NCBI RefSeq assembly: GCF_032362555.1
Contig: NC_083508.1
Location: 2,385,001-2,449,000, forward strand
Direction of reading: 5' to 3'
DNA: 64,000 nt
Source of the DNA: Amyelois transitella
Taxonomy: Eukaryota; Arthropoda; Insecta; Lepidoptera; Pyralidae
The position numbers were made by a program, and so were the translations under genes. This document shows positions 27,100 through 37,767 of the stretch, piece by piece. The stretch's first letter is position 1, and every line of letters begins with the position of its first letter. The notes beneath the pieces were generated by a model. It made no database searches and was not told where the DNA came from. It saw only the letters and a program-made list of their open reading frames with translations.

Positions 27100-28680
27100 T
27101 CTAGTTGCCATGGCGGAGCCACGCAACTTACACGCTGCACGCATATTTACATAGACAATGCACCCAAGCTCATAACGTCTACAGGAGCCGTGTTGACATT
27201 GGCCCACCGTCGCTCGGTTTTGTAACGATATCAGCAGCCCGCATTCCATTGCTTATTTGAATGAGAGGAGCGATTGTTCTCGAGTCGCCCACGTGTGGCG
27301 AGGTGTCGCGACGGTTGCACAACACAGCATGGGCGACTCGGCAGCCGCTCGCGACACCCGGCTACAAACACAGGTGAATTCGCCCATTGCGCGGCCTTGC
27401 GAATGAAGGGCACGACCGCACGGCCGTGCGCTGTCCATTCCGGGACGCCTGCGGAGCGTGACGACTCACCAGGCGGCGACGCCCCTTTGCCTGGAGACCC
27501 TGTATTATTACACTGAATAACCGGCAGGACCGGATACACCTAGGCTTGGAAAAAAACGCGCCGCACGTGGGAACGCTATGTAGCGGATTTATAAGTAAAG
27601 AGTAAGTACATTGTGAGGGTTGCGCTGTGGCGACCGGCGACGGCGGACATCGTGGCCTCGCTCGCGTGCCGCTGCGTACAGATCGGGTTTCGTTCCGCAA
27701 ACTCGAGATAACTGCAGCACGTCGATAGAGCTTCGTACTTGGAAATGACTTTGAAACTCGTATCTAGCCTTTTGTGTTCCCTTTTAGCGGCGTCCTATTT
27801 GAATAAGAAATGCGAGGTTGAGATTGCTGATCAATTAAGTTTCCTGTACGCTTAACGCATTAGTCATGAAGACTAACATGGTCCGAGCAGCCACCGGTCG
27901 GTCGGCTAAAAACAGAGTTCTAATAATCGACACTCGATCTAAAATAGCGCCGTGACAAACGAAACCGAAAGTGATGCGTGATGCAACGGTCCCGAATTTA
28001 GCTGGTGGTGGTCGGGTCGGTGCATCGTCCGCGAGGCACGCTGAGGCCGGCGCCGCGGTGCCAAGCGGCTGGCATTTTGCACTAATGACACGAATAAGAT
28101 ATTAGTGCGGATAGCTGGCCGACCGGCGCCGCGCCGCATCCAATGGTATTCGGGCCGCAGCGACACAATCGCATCTACTAACGATTGTATTTCATAATGT
28201 TGTCTCTACCTTTAATACCGCCATCCCTCATCGTGGCCGGGAGAATAATTCGATAAGCCGGCTTCACAGCGCGAATGTTTTGGAGACGTTAATATGCAAA
28301 ACGTGTCGATGCATGTGCAGTGCAGCGTGCAGTAGGCAGGGGTAAGGGCAGGGCGTCGGTGACACGGCGGGCGCGGGTCGGAGGTCCGGCCGCATTCCGC
28401 CGCCGTATGAAAGTGAAACCGCTTCGACGAGCAACCGCTCAGCTGTAGAAAGTCCACGATTACATCTCAGCAGCGGCGACGCCGGACGAGCAAAAACTGC
28501 TATCTCCGCGCGGCTCCCGGGAAACGAGGCGCCCCGGGCGACGTCGCGCGGTGAAATTGCCAATAGCTGGCAGCGATGGCTAAACGATTCCTTTCATTTA
28601 CTTGAAACGCCAGCCGCTGGCCCGCCGTTGTAACGTAGAATTTCACTTAAACTCCGTAACCGAATGACCCGGGGCTATCC
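27100..28680. other. GC/CpG-rich island, non-coding as far as seen
   Basis: This is the largest GC-rich block in the desert. Both strands have overlapping open frames here, as expected from GC-rich DNA with few stops, and none resembles a known protein. An enhancer cluster or an alternative first exon of a neighbouring gene is possible. Confidence 0.4.
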
Positions 28681-31600
28681 GACACCAACGTTGTGTACAC
28701 ACGAAATAAATCACGCATCTCTAATCGTATAAATTATCTAATGTTGTTGTATGCCTGTCCGCAATAGTTCGCATTTACGCATTTACTCCTATATTTATAT
28801 GCACGCAAAGAAATCATCGAAATGCTGCGAATCCGGTTTGATAAAAATAAGTTCAGTAGAAAGCTTATAAGTTTATAAGTAACAATACGCCGATACGCCA
28901 TGGATTTTCCGTGCTAATATTATAAATGCCAACCAATCTTCTTGAAATTTTTCGTATATTTATATAATTAATATGGAGATAGACATAGGGATCCTTTACC
29001 CCGGTAATAACTTAAGTTCCCGTGAAAGTTGCGAAAAATATTTATTCTTTTGTAAAAACTAGTAAAAATATCTTAATCCAAAAAATTCCATACTATAATA
29101 CAATAGTAACTATAGTCAATTCGCTGATAGGGCGAAGACTGAGCTTTGAAAATCAAAGAATAACTACTATAGATCCAAATAATTACCGAAATGTCTACGA
29201 TATGACATATCTATTATTAAAAGTGCACCCTGCATACATAAGTATGACTTGTATTCTTCTATTGCGCATATCTTGCCATATTTATTGTTTTTTCCTATTT
29301 GAATATGTTTCATATATGATATAATAATTCACTTTAATCGTTAATTCCATTTCACTATGGCCTTCGATGCAGTGTAAAATCTGCCCGATCATCATGCTGC
29401 GTTGGCCTTCGGAAACATTACTTTCGCTTTATATTGTTTACAATAAGACAAAATATATAGAGTACAGATAAATTCTTCTTTTAGGGTTTGCGTATATTTG
29501 TTTCGGCGATGTGCTAGCAACCTGCCACTATTTGAAACTTGATTTCATCAATAAGCTATACAGCGGAACGTGGCATTACAAGGGATAAATAAGTGATTGT
29601 ATGAACTAATAAATCTGCCACTATATCTGAGTCTTACTTCTTTAGTTAAGACTGAACGTGACCATCACCATAGCGTTCCTTTGCATCGATCAATCTTTTT
29701 TCTAAGTTAAAAATAAATTTCTATATTTTTCTTAGATAGGAAACCTTAGGATGGGCTTTAGAAACATTAGTGAATAACCAGGAAAAGGGTGATGATGAAC
29801 TGAAAACTGAACATAAGTATCTGTTAGTCTTTATAATTTGTGACCATAATTTCTTGATCGCATTCGCGTATTGCCTGACAATGTCGAATTCTTGAGAATT
29901 TCGTGAAACGCTAATGTTCGCGGCATTTAGCATAGTATGCGTTTACCGGTAACTTCCTACTTGTAAACTTAATTAGTTAGCTAAATGTTAATGATAAACG
30001 TCACTGAGTAATAATGTACAGCGAAGCAAGTTAAAATAACAGTGTAAAATAATTAAGTAAACGTAAGTAGGTACGGTTATATGGTTCTGTACTGAACCAC
30101 ATAAGATAATTGTGATGATAACTTTAGCCTAATGTAACAAGTTGATTAAAAATTACAGTAAGCGTAATTAGCCAGTTAGTAGAAATTAATCAGCATTGCC
30201 AAAACGTCCCAACTACTAGATACACCTAACATTGAATCATTTTAACCATGACCAACAATTTTATGCAATAGAAAATAAGGTAAGACCTACATTCATAATT
30301 CAGATATCTATGAATAAAAATAAAACATTCGTAGTTTAAAAAAATGGTCACATAACGCGCAAACGGTATAGGGAAATGGATTTGTGTGAAACCAGTGGAA
30401 CTCGCTCCGAACCAGTTACGATCGACCTCGAGGGGGAGCGGAATAATAGCAATGCTCAAAAAAAAGTACAATTAGCCAATTACAGCGATGTGATGACTTA
30501 TAGTATAGTAATGGCGACCTTGCACGTCACGGAGGAAACAACCAGTGTTCATAACGTCGAACGTAAACAATGAATCGATAATCGATATTAATAATGCAAA
30601 GGCAGTTTCGCTGAAGTTTAGACGCTTTCAAAGTCGGGTGGACCTTTTTTTATTTTAGAACACCCATCAATAATCTGACATCCTATGTTATAAGATTTTG
30701 GTTACTAGGAGGAAAAAAATTGTACCTAAAGGGTTGAAAACATTACATACTGACTCGGTACACGGCAATTTAAAAAGCGGGAAAGAAAAGTAGAAATAAA
30801 CTTGTTTTATTTAGTTAACTTCATTTAATACAGTAGGTATTTTTAAATTTTAAAATTAGGATAACGATTGGTATTTTCATTGAAAAGCATTAGAATATGA
30901 TTAGTCAGTAATTAAATATATTATTGAATTTAACAGACTATCATTAACTAAAGAGTAGACAAAATTGCATGAAATTTTGATACTGAATCATATTTATAGC
31001 ATTTAAAGTGTACCTAAATAATCTCCTTTAATCTCATTTATTCAAATGGAATTATGAGTAAATTATGAGCTTGGTACTAACATGGAAACAACAATTCCAA
31101 TATTTTAGAATTAAAAAAAATTGTATTAAGTATTCTCTACAAAAAAAAGGCTTCAAAGAAAATAAATATTTTCTTATCTTTACTTAATTATCCACATATT
31201 ATTAATATACAGTCACTTCTGTAGTCCAATAAAATTACCAATATCCCTTGGTTTTTAAATTATTTGATGCACATTTGATATTTCAACATACCTAATATGA
31301 ACTTGTTTATAGATATTTATAAATAATTTTAATATGAAATAGCTACAGATAGGTCAAACAATCTTCAAAATCTGATAGGGTGCCCAAAATTTAGGGCGCA
31401 TTGCCCCTTTAAATTGCAACATATATGTATATATATTATAATTTATCATTTTTAAAATCTACCTATAAAATGAACATGATAAGAACTACGCACATAGCAA
31501 ATATTGTCCTATCAGTGTTTATCACAGTGTTCAACATTCATCAGTCACATTATCTTGGGTGTTTTGATATGGTACATAACACTGGAAAAATTGATGACAC

Positions 31601-32497
31601 AACTTAATTATGAAGTAACTTGGTGGCAGATAACTTTGTAAATTTGTCGCATAATATCTATTGTTACTTGAACACATGATGTAGGCTACCTATAAAATAT
31701 ACTTTGCACTTAAACTTGAATGTATACAAAGCAATTAATACAATAATACTTAATTAATCATATTAATCAAGTGCTAAATTAAGTCTTCACATGAGTTTTC
31801 TTCAACAATTAATAATATATCTCAAAAAATATTTTGTTTTTAAAGATTATTTAGTTTCCCATGTGTATGATTTTCTCACTAAATTTTTCCCTCTTTCCAA
31901 AGTTTAAATAAATTATAAATGTTTTTTTTTAATAAGACCTTATTTTGGTGATATCATCATCACTATTAAATAAAGAATTCTATATTGCTACTTCCCATGT
32001 TTCTTCCTTCGACAAATAAATTATACAGAGTCCATACTTCATAGTAAGTTACTATATTTTGATAACAATAAATAGTCACATTCTCCATATATGTTACAGT
32101 AGAATAACTGGAATGGCAGTGGTCGAAACAAGCCCTGCCTGACCGATCTTGAAGTGGTCAGGTAACATTGACCTTCCCACTACAATATTGAGTGAGCATA
32201 ATAATTACAAATGGGTTGGAAAATTTAGAGCAATTGGCATAAAAAGTTATGTATTAAATATGCACCATGAGTTACATAAAACAATTCTTTCATTTAAAAA
32301 AAAAATTGTTTTATTAAGGCTTTATGGCCACCGGTAAGGTACCAAAAAAGAGGTACTTTAAAAAAAAAATATCTGTTTATTCACTTGTTGAACTTGAAAA
32401 GTGACGCGATTGAGTTTTATCAACATGTTCACGTATCAAAAAGATTGTTATTTCGTGATGATTCACTCCTGATTTATTGATAGGAGACATGACTGAC
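28681..32497. other. AT-rich non-coding sequence, probable Drak intron 1
   Basis: No exon recognised. It contains a Helitron-like start (GCTAATATTATAAATGCC, near 28914) and a decayed SINE-like fragment at about 29505-29610. It follows the donor at 32496-32497 on the minus strand, so it is intronic if that exon is real. Confidence 0.45.
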
Positions 32498-32643
32498 CTT
32501 GCAAACGGCGTTTGTTCGACGTGGTAGACGTCTGTGATCGGCTCTGAGCGCATGATGCTGCGAATTTTCTCCTCTGGCAGTTCCAGCAAGCCATCACTCC
32601 CTGTCTTGAAGTCAGCCTTACTCAAACCACTTAAAACACTCAT
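32498..32643 (-). CDS. Drak: First coding exon of a probable Drak/STK17-type kinase
   Basis: The start ATG (A at 32643) opens 48 codons plus two bases, ending at a GT donor (GTCAGT, read downward from 32497). The peptide ends in EKIRSIMRSEPITDVYHVEQ followed by TPFA and a split Arg codon. In DAPK-related kinases of the STK17/Drak group, a segment ending in an acidic-Pro-x-x-x-x-Tyr pattern sits just before the glycine-loop sequence (G-R-G-K-F), so the exon stops right at the ATP-binding loop. These kinases phosphorylate myosin regulatory light chain and regulate actomyosin contraction and cell death. No further kinase exon was found in the 32 kb downstream, so intron 1 must be very long or this is an isolated relic. 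The identification rests on a short segment and is moderate. Confidence 0.6.
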
Positions 32644-33490
32644 TTTTAACGTGTAGACGACTGACGACCGAGTCGAATCCGCGATGATAAACTGATAAAC
32701 TACCAAGTGTCACTAAACGATTCACAATAGTCCTTACAATCAACGTATACACTTATGTAAAAACAGGCATCAATTAGACCACATGAAACATTTTAATGCC
32801 TCTGGTTTCTCAAAAGGTAACAGAGTGCTCTCCCTTGTCATTGCGAGAAGCGGTTACGGTTTTATTCAAACTCTCCACTGTTAATTAGACACGATAATTA
32901 AACAAACTTTTGTATCACTTCATCATAAATTGCAATGAAAAGTAATAAGTTGTTTATTTACACACGCGTTTCGAAAAAACTCAAAAATGACAATCGCGGC
33001 AGGACAGCTGCGAATCGACGAGTCGACCGCACTTCGCCGTACACGTTTCTGCCGTTTGTGGCAACTTGGAGAATGCACCATTCAAATTCCTAGTGAGTAC
33101 AACGTTCTAAGTTCGAAAGTTGTATGGCAAGGACAAATGATGTAACTTAGTAGTGTAGCGTCTATAGGGTAGATGGCGCTCAACTAAATTTTGAATGTTG
33201 GTTCAAAATATAATGCCTTGGTTTAAAATGAAAATATAAAGCAATATTAGAAAAGAATAGACATACCTACATCATGAATAAAAATTAAAATGAACAAGAC
33301 ATTGATGTGACGTAAATACAATACTACCGCGTAATTTATAAAAAATTTAATGTACCTTTATACATGTAGCGCCATCTTTTCGTAGTAGGCATTTCAATAT
33401 CCAATTAAGTTAGCTTAATTTATAACGACAGTTGTTAGTGAAGACAATTTTCGCTAGATGGCAGAATAGATAAAGAAAACCAATTTTAAC

Positions 33491-33700
33491 ACCCCGACGG
33501 AAAAGAGGTGTTATAAATCAGACGTGTCTTTGTCAGCAATTCCAATTAAGTTTTTTTTTCATAAAGTTGATTTACGTGCGGATATTCAAGAAGCAATTAG
33601 AATTTAGTTTTTATTTAAATTACTTAAAGTTCATTTACTTGCGAGTGTTCTTGAACATGTTTGATCAAAATCGGTTGAATGTGTAAAAGTTGTGGGAGTT
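33491..33700 (+). mobile_element. Dispersed repeat beginning with an ACCCCGACGG block
   Basis: It has the order ACCCCGACGGAAAAGAGG, TGTTATAA, GACGTGTCTTTGTCAGC, TTAAGTTTTTTTTTC and a GAGTGTTCTTG-type end. The first half is repeated in diverged form at about 45529-45690. It is a non-coding lepidopteran-type repeat of unknown family. Confidence 0.5.
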
Positions 33701-33925
33701 GAAAGTGGTGAAGGAAGACCGAATGTCGACGAATAAACTCGAGTAAAAGCGCACAGATGGAGAATACTGCCTGGAATTGCCAAAAAGTATAATTACACAC
33801 AATCCTTTCAAATATATTTATTTATTATTTATTGTAACATTTACAATTTGTAAAACACAATAGGCGGACTTAATGCTAATAGCATTACCTAACAGTCTAC
33901 CATTGGGTTAAGCAGAGAACCTTTG

Positions 33926-33931
33926 TTTATT
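33926..33931 (-). terminator. Polyadenylation signal AATAAA of the first GST
   Basis: On the minus strand the sequence after the stop codon reads TAA A AATAAAC, so the hexamer begins one or two bases after the stop. If used, the mRNA has an extremely short 3' UTR. Other TTTATT copies (minus-strand AATAAA) follow about 100 bases downstream. Confidence 0.5.
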
Positions 33932-33932
33932 T

Positions 33933-36616
33933 TTATAACTGCTTGTTTTTCGTCCAAAAAGTCTCCATTGCATCGGTGAAGGCGGCGACGCAGGTAGCGT
34001 GGGGTTCCCGGAACCAAGCTTCCCTTTCTAACCGCTCAAGCCAAGCCACGCAACGGGGAAACCTAAAAAATTTGGTGATTATAAGTAATAACAATGAAAA
34101 TAATAGAAAGAGGTTCACTACAAACAGAAGATAAGGTCAAATTAGGATAGTAGCTTTTCCTAAAGATTCGCTCTCGTGGTCATTTCGGGGAAAAAATTAA
34201 CCTATGTATGTTTTACCTCGAATAACATAAAAGCGTAAAAGACAGACTAACTACTAATTCTGTATAAGAATAGAATAGTCACATAAATCTAATTTTATCT
34301 TATATGTACCGCTTCCAATGCGCATGTGTAGAAGAAGCGGCGGAACAAGCTACACTGCAGCATTTTCACCGGACATCAATTTGTATGGAATGAAATATTG
34401 TCAATACTATACAAAACATTAAGACTGAAAAATAAAAAGAGGCTAGAACACCTCTCTACATTTGCGCATATTTGACAGTTCCTTTAGTAACAAAGAAACT
34501 CAACCTGTTCCCATCAATCTTCTTGATAGCCTGCATGGCAGCAGCGGTGCTGGCCAGCGCCAAGTCCGCGAGCGTGACGTCATCGGCCGCCACGAAGCGG
34601 TGGCGGGAAAGGTACTCCTCCACTATGCCATACGCCAGATCGATGTCCGACAGATGGCGCGCCGAAGGACCAGGCAGACCTTCCAGTAGGGTTGGCAGCT
34701 AGGAATTAATAAGTTAAAATTATTATAGAGACATCCAGCTATGCAGCCAAACGTGGTCTTTGACGTTTATGGACAAATAGGCAAAGCCGATGCGTGTTTC
34801 TCGTAAGCCTGCCAGAACCATCCAAGACCGTATAGGTAGCTCAAGAAATATCATGGATCAACCGCCAACTCACCGTGTTGGGAGAACGTCACCCAGACCG
34901 AATTTCTTCTATCTTAACAAAATACAAATTAGTCACTATGATTTTTATTCTGAATTCTATAGGAATTAACTAGATAAGGTATCAAATAAAAAGATAATTG
35001 AACTCACCGCAACAACCTTGAGCCTGATGAAGAAGACCCCAGTGTTGAAGAACATGCAAGTATCGACGAGTGAGCGAACTCTGATGTCACTCGGGTACAG
35101 CCTCTCTCGCTGATCAGCGGTCGCGTACGACTCCAATAGATACTTGAGAATCGCGTGACTTGGAAAAACAAATAGCTACTGTGTCATATGATTAATTATC
35201 TATGAGTGTCAATGTCATTGTCAAAGAATTAAACAGTTTGTAACGGATATACAATAAAACAGTTTGGGATGGCGTCATCATGCAACCGAAGTTCGAATGT
35301 GTTTTATTTCATAAATTCCTATATGAAACAGCTACTCGAACATAATCATACGCTTCACGTAGTGCCGTGTGGTGATCGGAACTTTAGCATAGGACCACTC
35401 TCATGGATGGCGTAAAAGGCGACTCAGGGATAGGCTTATAAAGTTGGGATTCTTCTTGTGGGCGATGGACTAGCAACTTGTCAGTATTTGAGTCTCAATT
35501 CCATCAGCTGAACGTTGCCTTTCAGTCTTTTCTAGAATCTGTTTATCCAGTCAGAAATATGGAAGTGATTATAACAACCGACAATTTTTTTGCGATATCT
35601 TATTAATTAGGAGGCCGTTGAGTAGATCTTGTTGGAAGTTTCTATAAGCTAGTCGAGACATTTGTTATTTGACTAAAAATTCAACTTAAATTACTAACCA
35701 TAGTTGGATTTTACTAACCTTTCAGAGACAACAAAATCACCATCAACAAGGACCGGGATTGTTCCCATGGGATTTATCTGAAAATCACATACATACATAC
35801 ATACATAAACTCACGCCTCTTTCCCGGAGGGGTAGGCAGAGACTACCTCTTTCCACTTGCCACGATCCCTGCATACTTCCTTTGCTTCATCCACATTCAT
35901 AACTCTCTTCATGCAAGCTCGGCGGTTTCGGGCACTGAAAATCACCTAACATGAAATTGGACAATAATAACACTAATAACTAAACACATGAAAGTGAATA
36001 TAAAGCTGGCTTTATACGGCGCTATTCTCGCTGTTACGCGCCGCGAAAAGTCAGCGTTGTAGCCATGTTTAAATTTTGAGAATATTTTTTACTTATTACA
36101 CATAAGATATTAGAAACAAAATACAATACAGCTAGAGGATATAATCAAATTAAAATGTTTTTGAGCAAGATGAAGTCACACAAATAAAAATAAAAGTTTA
36201 ACACTGCTTGAATGCGTTACTTGTTTACTATTATTTTGTATTAGATTAAGGCTCTTGTAAGTGAATTTAATTCTTTGTGAGTCAAATAAAGATCTTTAAA
36301 CCTATAAAAACTCTTACCTTAAAAATAAGTCAAAGGATTTAAAAAAAAAGGAATTAGAAATTTTAGTGCTTCGTACCTATAATAAAAGACTTTACGAATC
36401 GAGAGAGCGGGGATATAACAGAGACCTATTAATTTACCAAGGGGATTCTTTTAGCATTGATTCTTAACAAACCTTTTGAAATTCCTCTGATTTGTGCTCC
36501 ATCGCCAGTAGGTTGACCTGGCGTTCTTCAAACTCCAGTCCGAGCAGTTTGCCGAGCATTTTCACCGAACTTGCTGGCGGACTCGCCGGGTGCGTATAAA
36601 GTATGAGCGGAGACAT
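33933..36616 (-). CDS. Glutathione S-transferase, epsilon-like, first of a tandem pair
   Basis: Five exons join to 225 residues: 36473-36616, 35719-35777, 35008-35158, 34505-34698 and 33933-34062 (144, 59, 151, 194 and 130 bp), all with GT-AG borders. The enzyme would conjugate glutathione to electrophiles in the cytosol; insect epsilon GSTs act in detoxification and insecticide metabolism. The thioredoxin-like half starts MSPLILYTHPASPP with the catalytic Ser12. His41, Ile55-Pro56 and Glu67-Ser68 (SESHAI) fit the glutathione site. The all-helical second half has the usual ADDVTLADLALAST segment. One oddity is that residue 16, normally Arg in the SPPxR motif of epsilon GSTs, is Ser, which may affect activity. 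Intron 1 holds a LINE fragment abutting the exon 2 acceptor, and intron 2 holds a SINE-like copy. The intact frame argues for a live gene. Epsilon rather than delta is judged from SHAI in place of SRAI. Confidence 0.93.
35355..35572 (+). mobile_element. SINE-like copy in GST intron 2
   Basis: This diverged plus-strand copy of the (ATGT)n-tailed SINE-like family carries CCGTGTGGT, GGATGGCGTAAAAGGCGACT, GGATAGGCTTATAAAG and CAGCTGAACGTTGCC in order. It is antisense to the host gene. Confidence 0.7.
35789..35934 (-). mobile_element. LINE 3' fragment at a GST splice acceptor
   Basis: This 146-bp 5'-truncated copy has the same LINE 3' end as at 3674-3845, with an (ACAT)n tail on the left. The 11-bp target-site duplication CTGAAAATCAC is perfect (35778-35788 and 35935-35945). 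On the minus strand that duplication is GTGATTTTCAG, the 3' splice site of exon 2. The LINE is in the same sense as the GST gene. Confidence 0.95.
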
Positions 36617-37767
36617 TTTGAATTTCAAATGGCTTCGAAATATCTGTATAAAAGTAAAAGGTCATTGACGAAGTTATTTACAAAAACCGCTGAACGTATT
36701 TTACTGAAATTATTCGGTGAAAAACTACATTCACAGGGTTATTTAAAACGGTACCAAATCCAAATCTCTAAACAACATTAGTTCATAAAACTCATTTTCA
36801 GATAAATTCTTATCGAAATGTAAAAATATTCGAACTGGCTAATACAAATTTAGATATTAAATGATGCGGCATTATCATATACAAAATCGCAATTTAAATT
36901 CTTTTTCAACTGCTTTTCTGTTGGTAGAAATACTAACATACCTAAGCTATACTTATATACAATTGTGTGCCTCATAAGCAATAAATAAATCTTATATCAT
37001 CGTGTTATTAAAATTCTAATAAAGAATTATAGCACTTACAGATAAATTTATCAGAGGACTGCTTGACTGGTCAGAAAGTTGATCGCTGTGCGTAGCTGCT
37101 ACATGTAGTAGTCGATAAGATATGTATTATATTTAAATAACACTACGTAACAATACGCTTACACACATGTTTAGTCATAAGTTAGCATTCAAAATAGGTT
37201 TTATTTATGTAAGGGCAATTATGACTTGCGATAATTACGTTCCATTTAATACCTTATATCAATTTTAAGATTCTTTAAGAACATTGTTTTCTAGAAATGA
37301 ATGCGAAATAAAACTCAATTTATAAAGTTAACAAGCTTTTATATTTAAATGGCATACAATAAATTACAATATGATTATAGCTAGTAAACAGGAAGGTTTT
37401 ATTTTAAAATTTACTTTACAGTAGGCGGTTGGGACGATGGGACAAAAATTATGGGGTACAATTAATACTTATTAACACATTTTAATTTACAATAATTTAC
37501 AAATGTCGCACTACGTGAGTTCGTGGATTCTGGCCACTTCGCCACCTCCACCTTTATAACAAAGTCAATGAAGTAAAAATGTTTTAATACTTTTTTTAAG
37601 ACCAATTAATTTAGTTGCATATCTTTATTTTAAAACACGAATCTAACATCATCAACAGCCTGAGGCTTATATTAAAAAAACAGGCAGTAGTTAATAATTT
37701 AAAATTTAACAGTAATAACTAAATAACCGCTTCATATAAGTACTATGCAACTAATGAAACAATATAT
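36617..37767. other. Intergenic region between the two GST genes
   Basis: About 1.15 kb. It contains the promoter side of the first GST (right of 36616) and the 3' flank of the second. A likely AATAAA for the second GST lies at 37624-37629 on the minus strand. The plus-strand open frame over 36590-36781 is not supported as a gene. Confidence 0.5.
37624..37629 (-). terminator. Polyadenylation signal AATAAA of the second GST
   Basis: The hexamer reads TTTATT on the plus strand, about 140 bases after the stop codon at 37768-37770. Confidence 0.5.

Larger units (their letters stand above)
32644..33932. other. Intergenic region between Drak exon and first GST
   Basis: This includes the likely 5' UTR and promoter side of the Drak exon (minus strand) and the 3' flank of the first GST. 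Two repeats are visible: an element starting ACCCCGACGGAAAAGAGG (about 33491-33700), related to one near 45.53-45.69 kb, and a piece with TTTACAATTTGTAAAACACAA (about 33812-33912) that looks like the end of a dispersed repeat. Confidence 0.5.

Noticed and set aside
27231-28563. Several overlapping open frames on both strands as protein genes
   Set aside because: They are a by-product of high GC content, overlap on opposite strands and show no domain.
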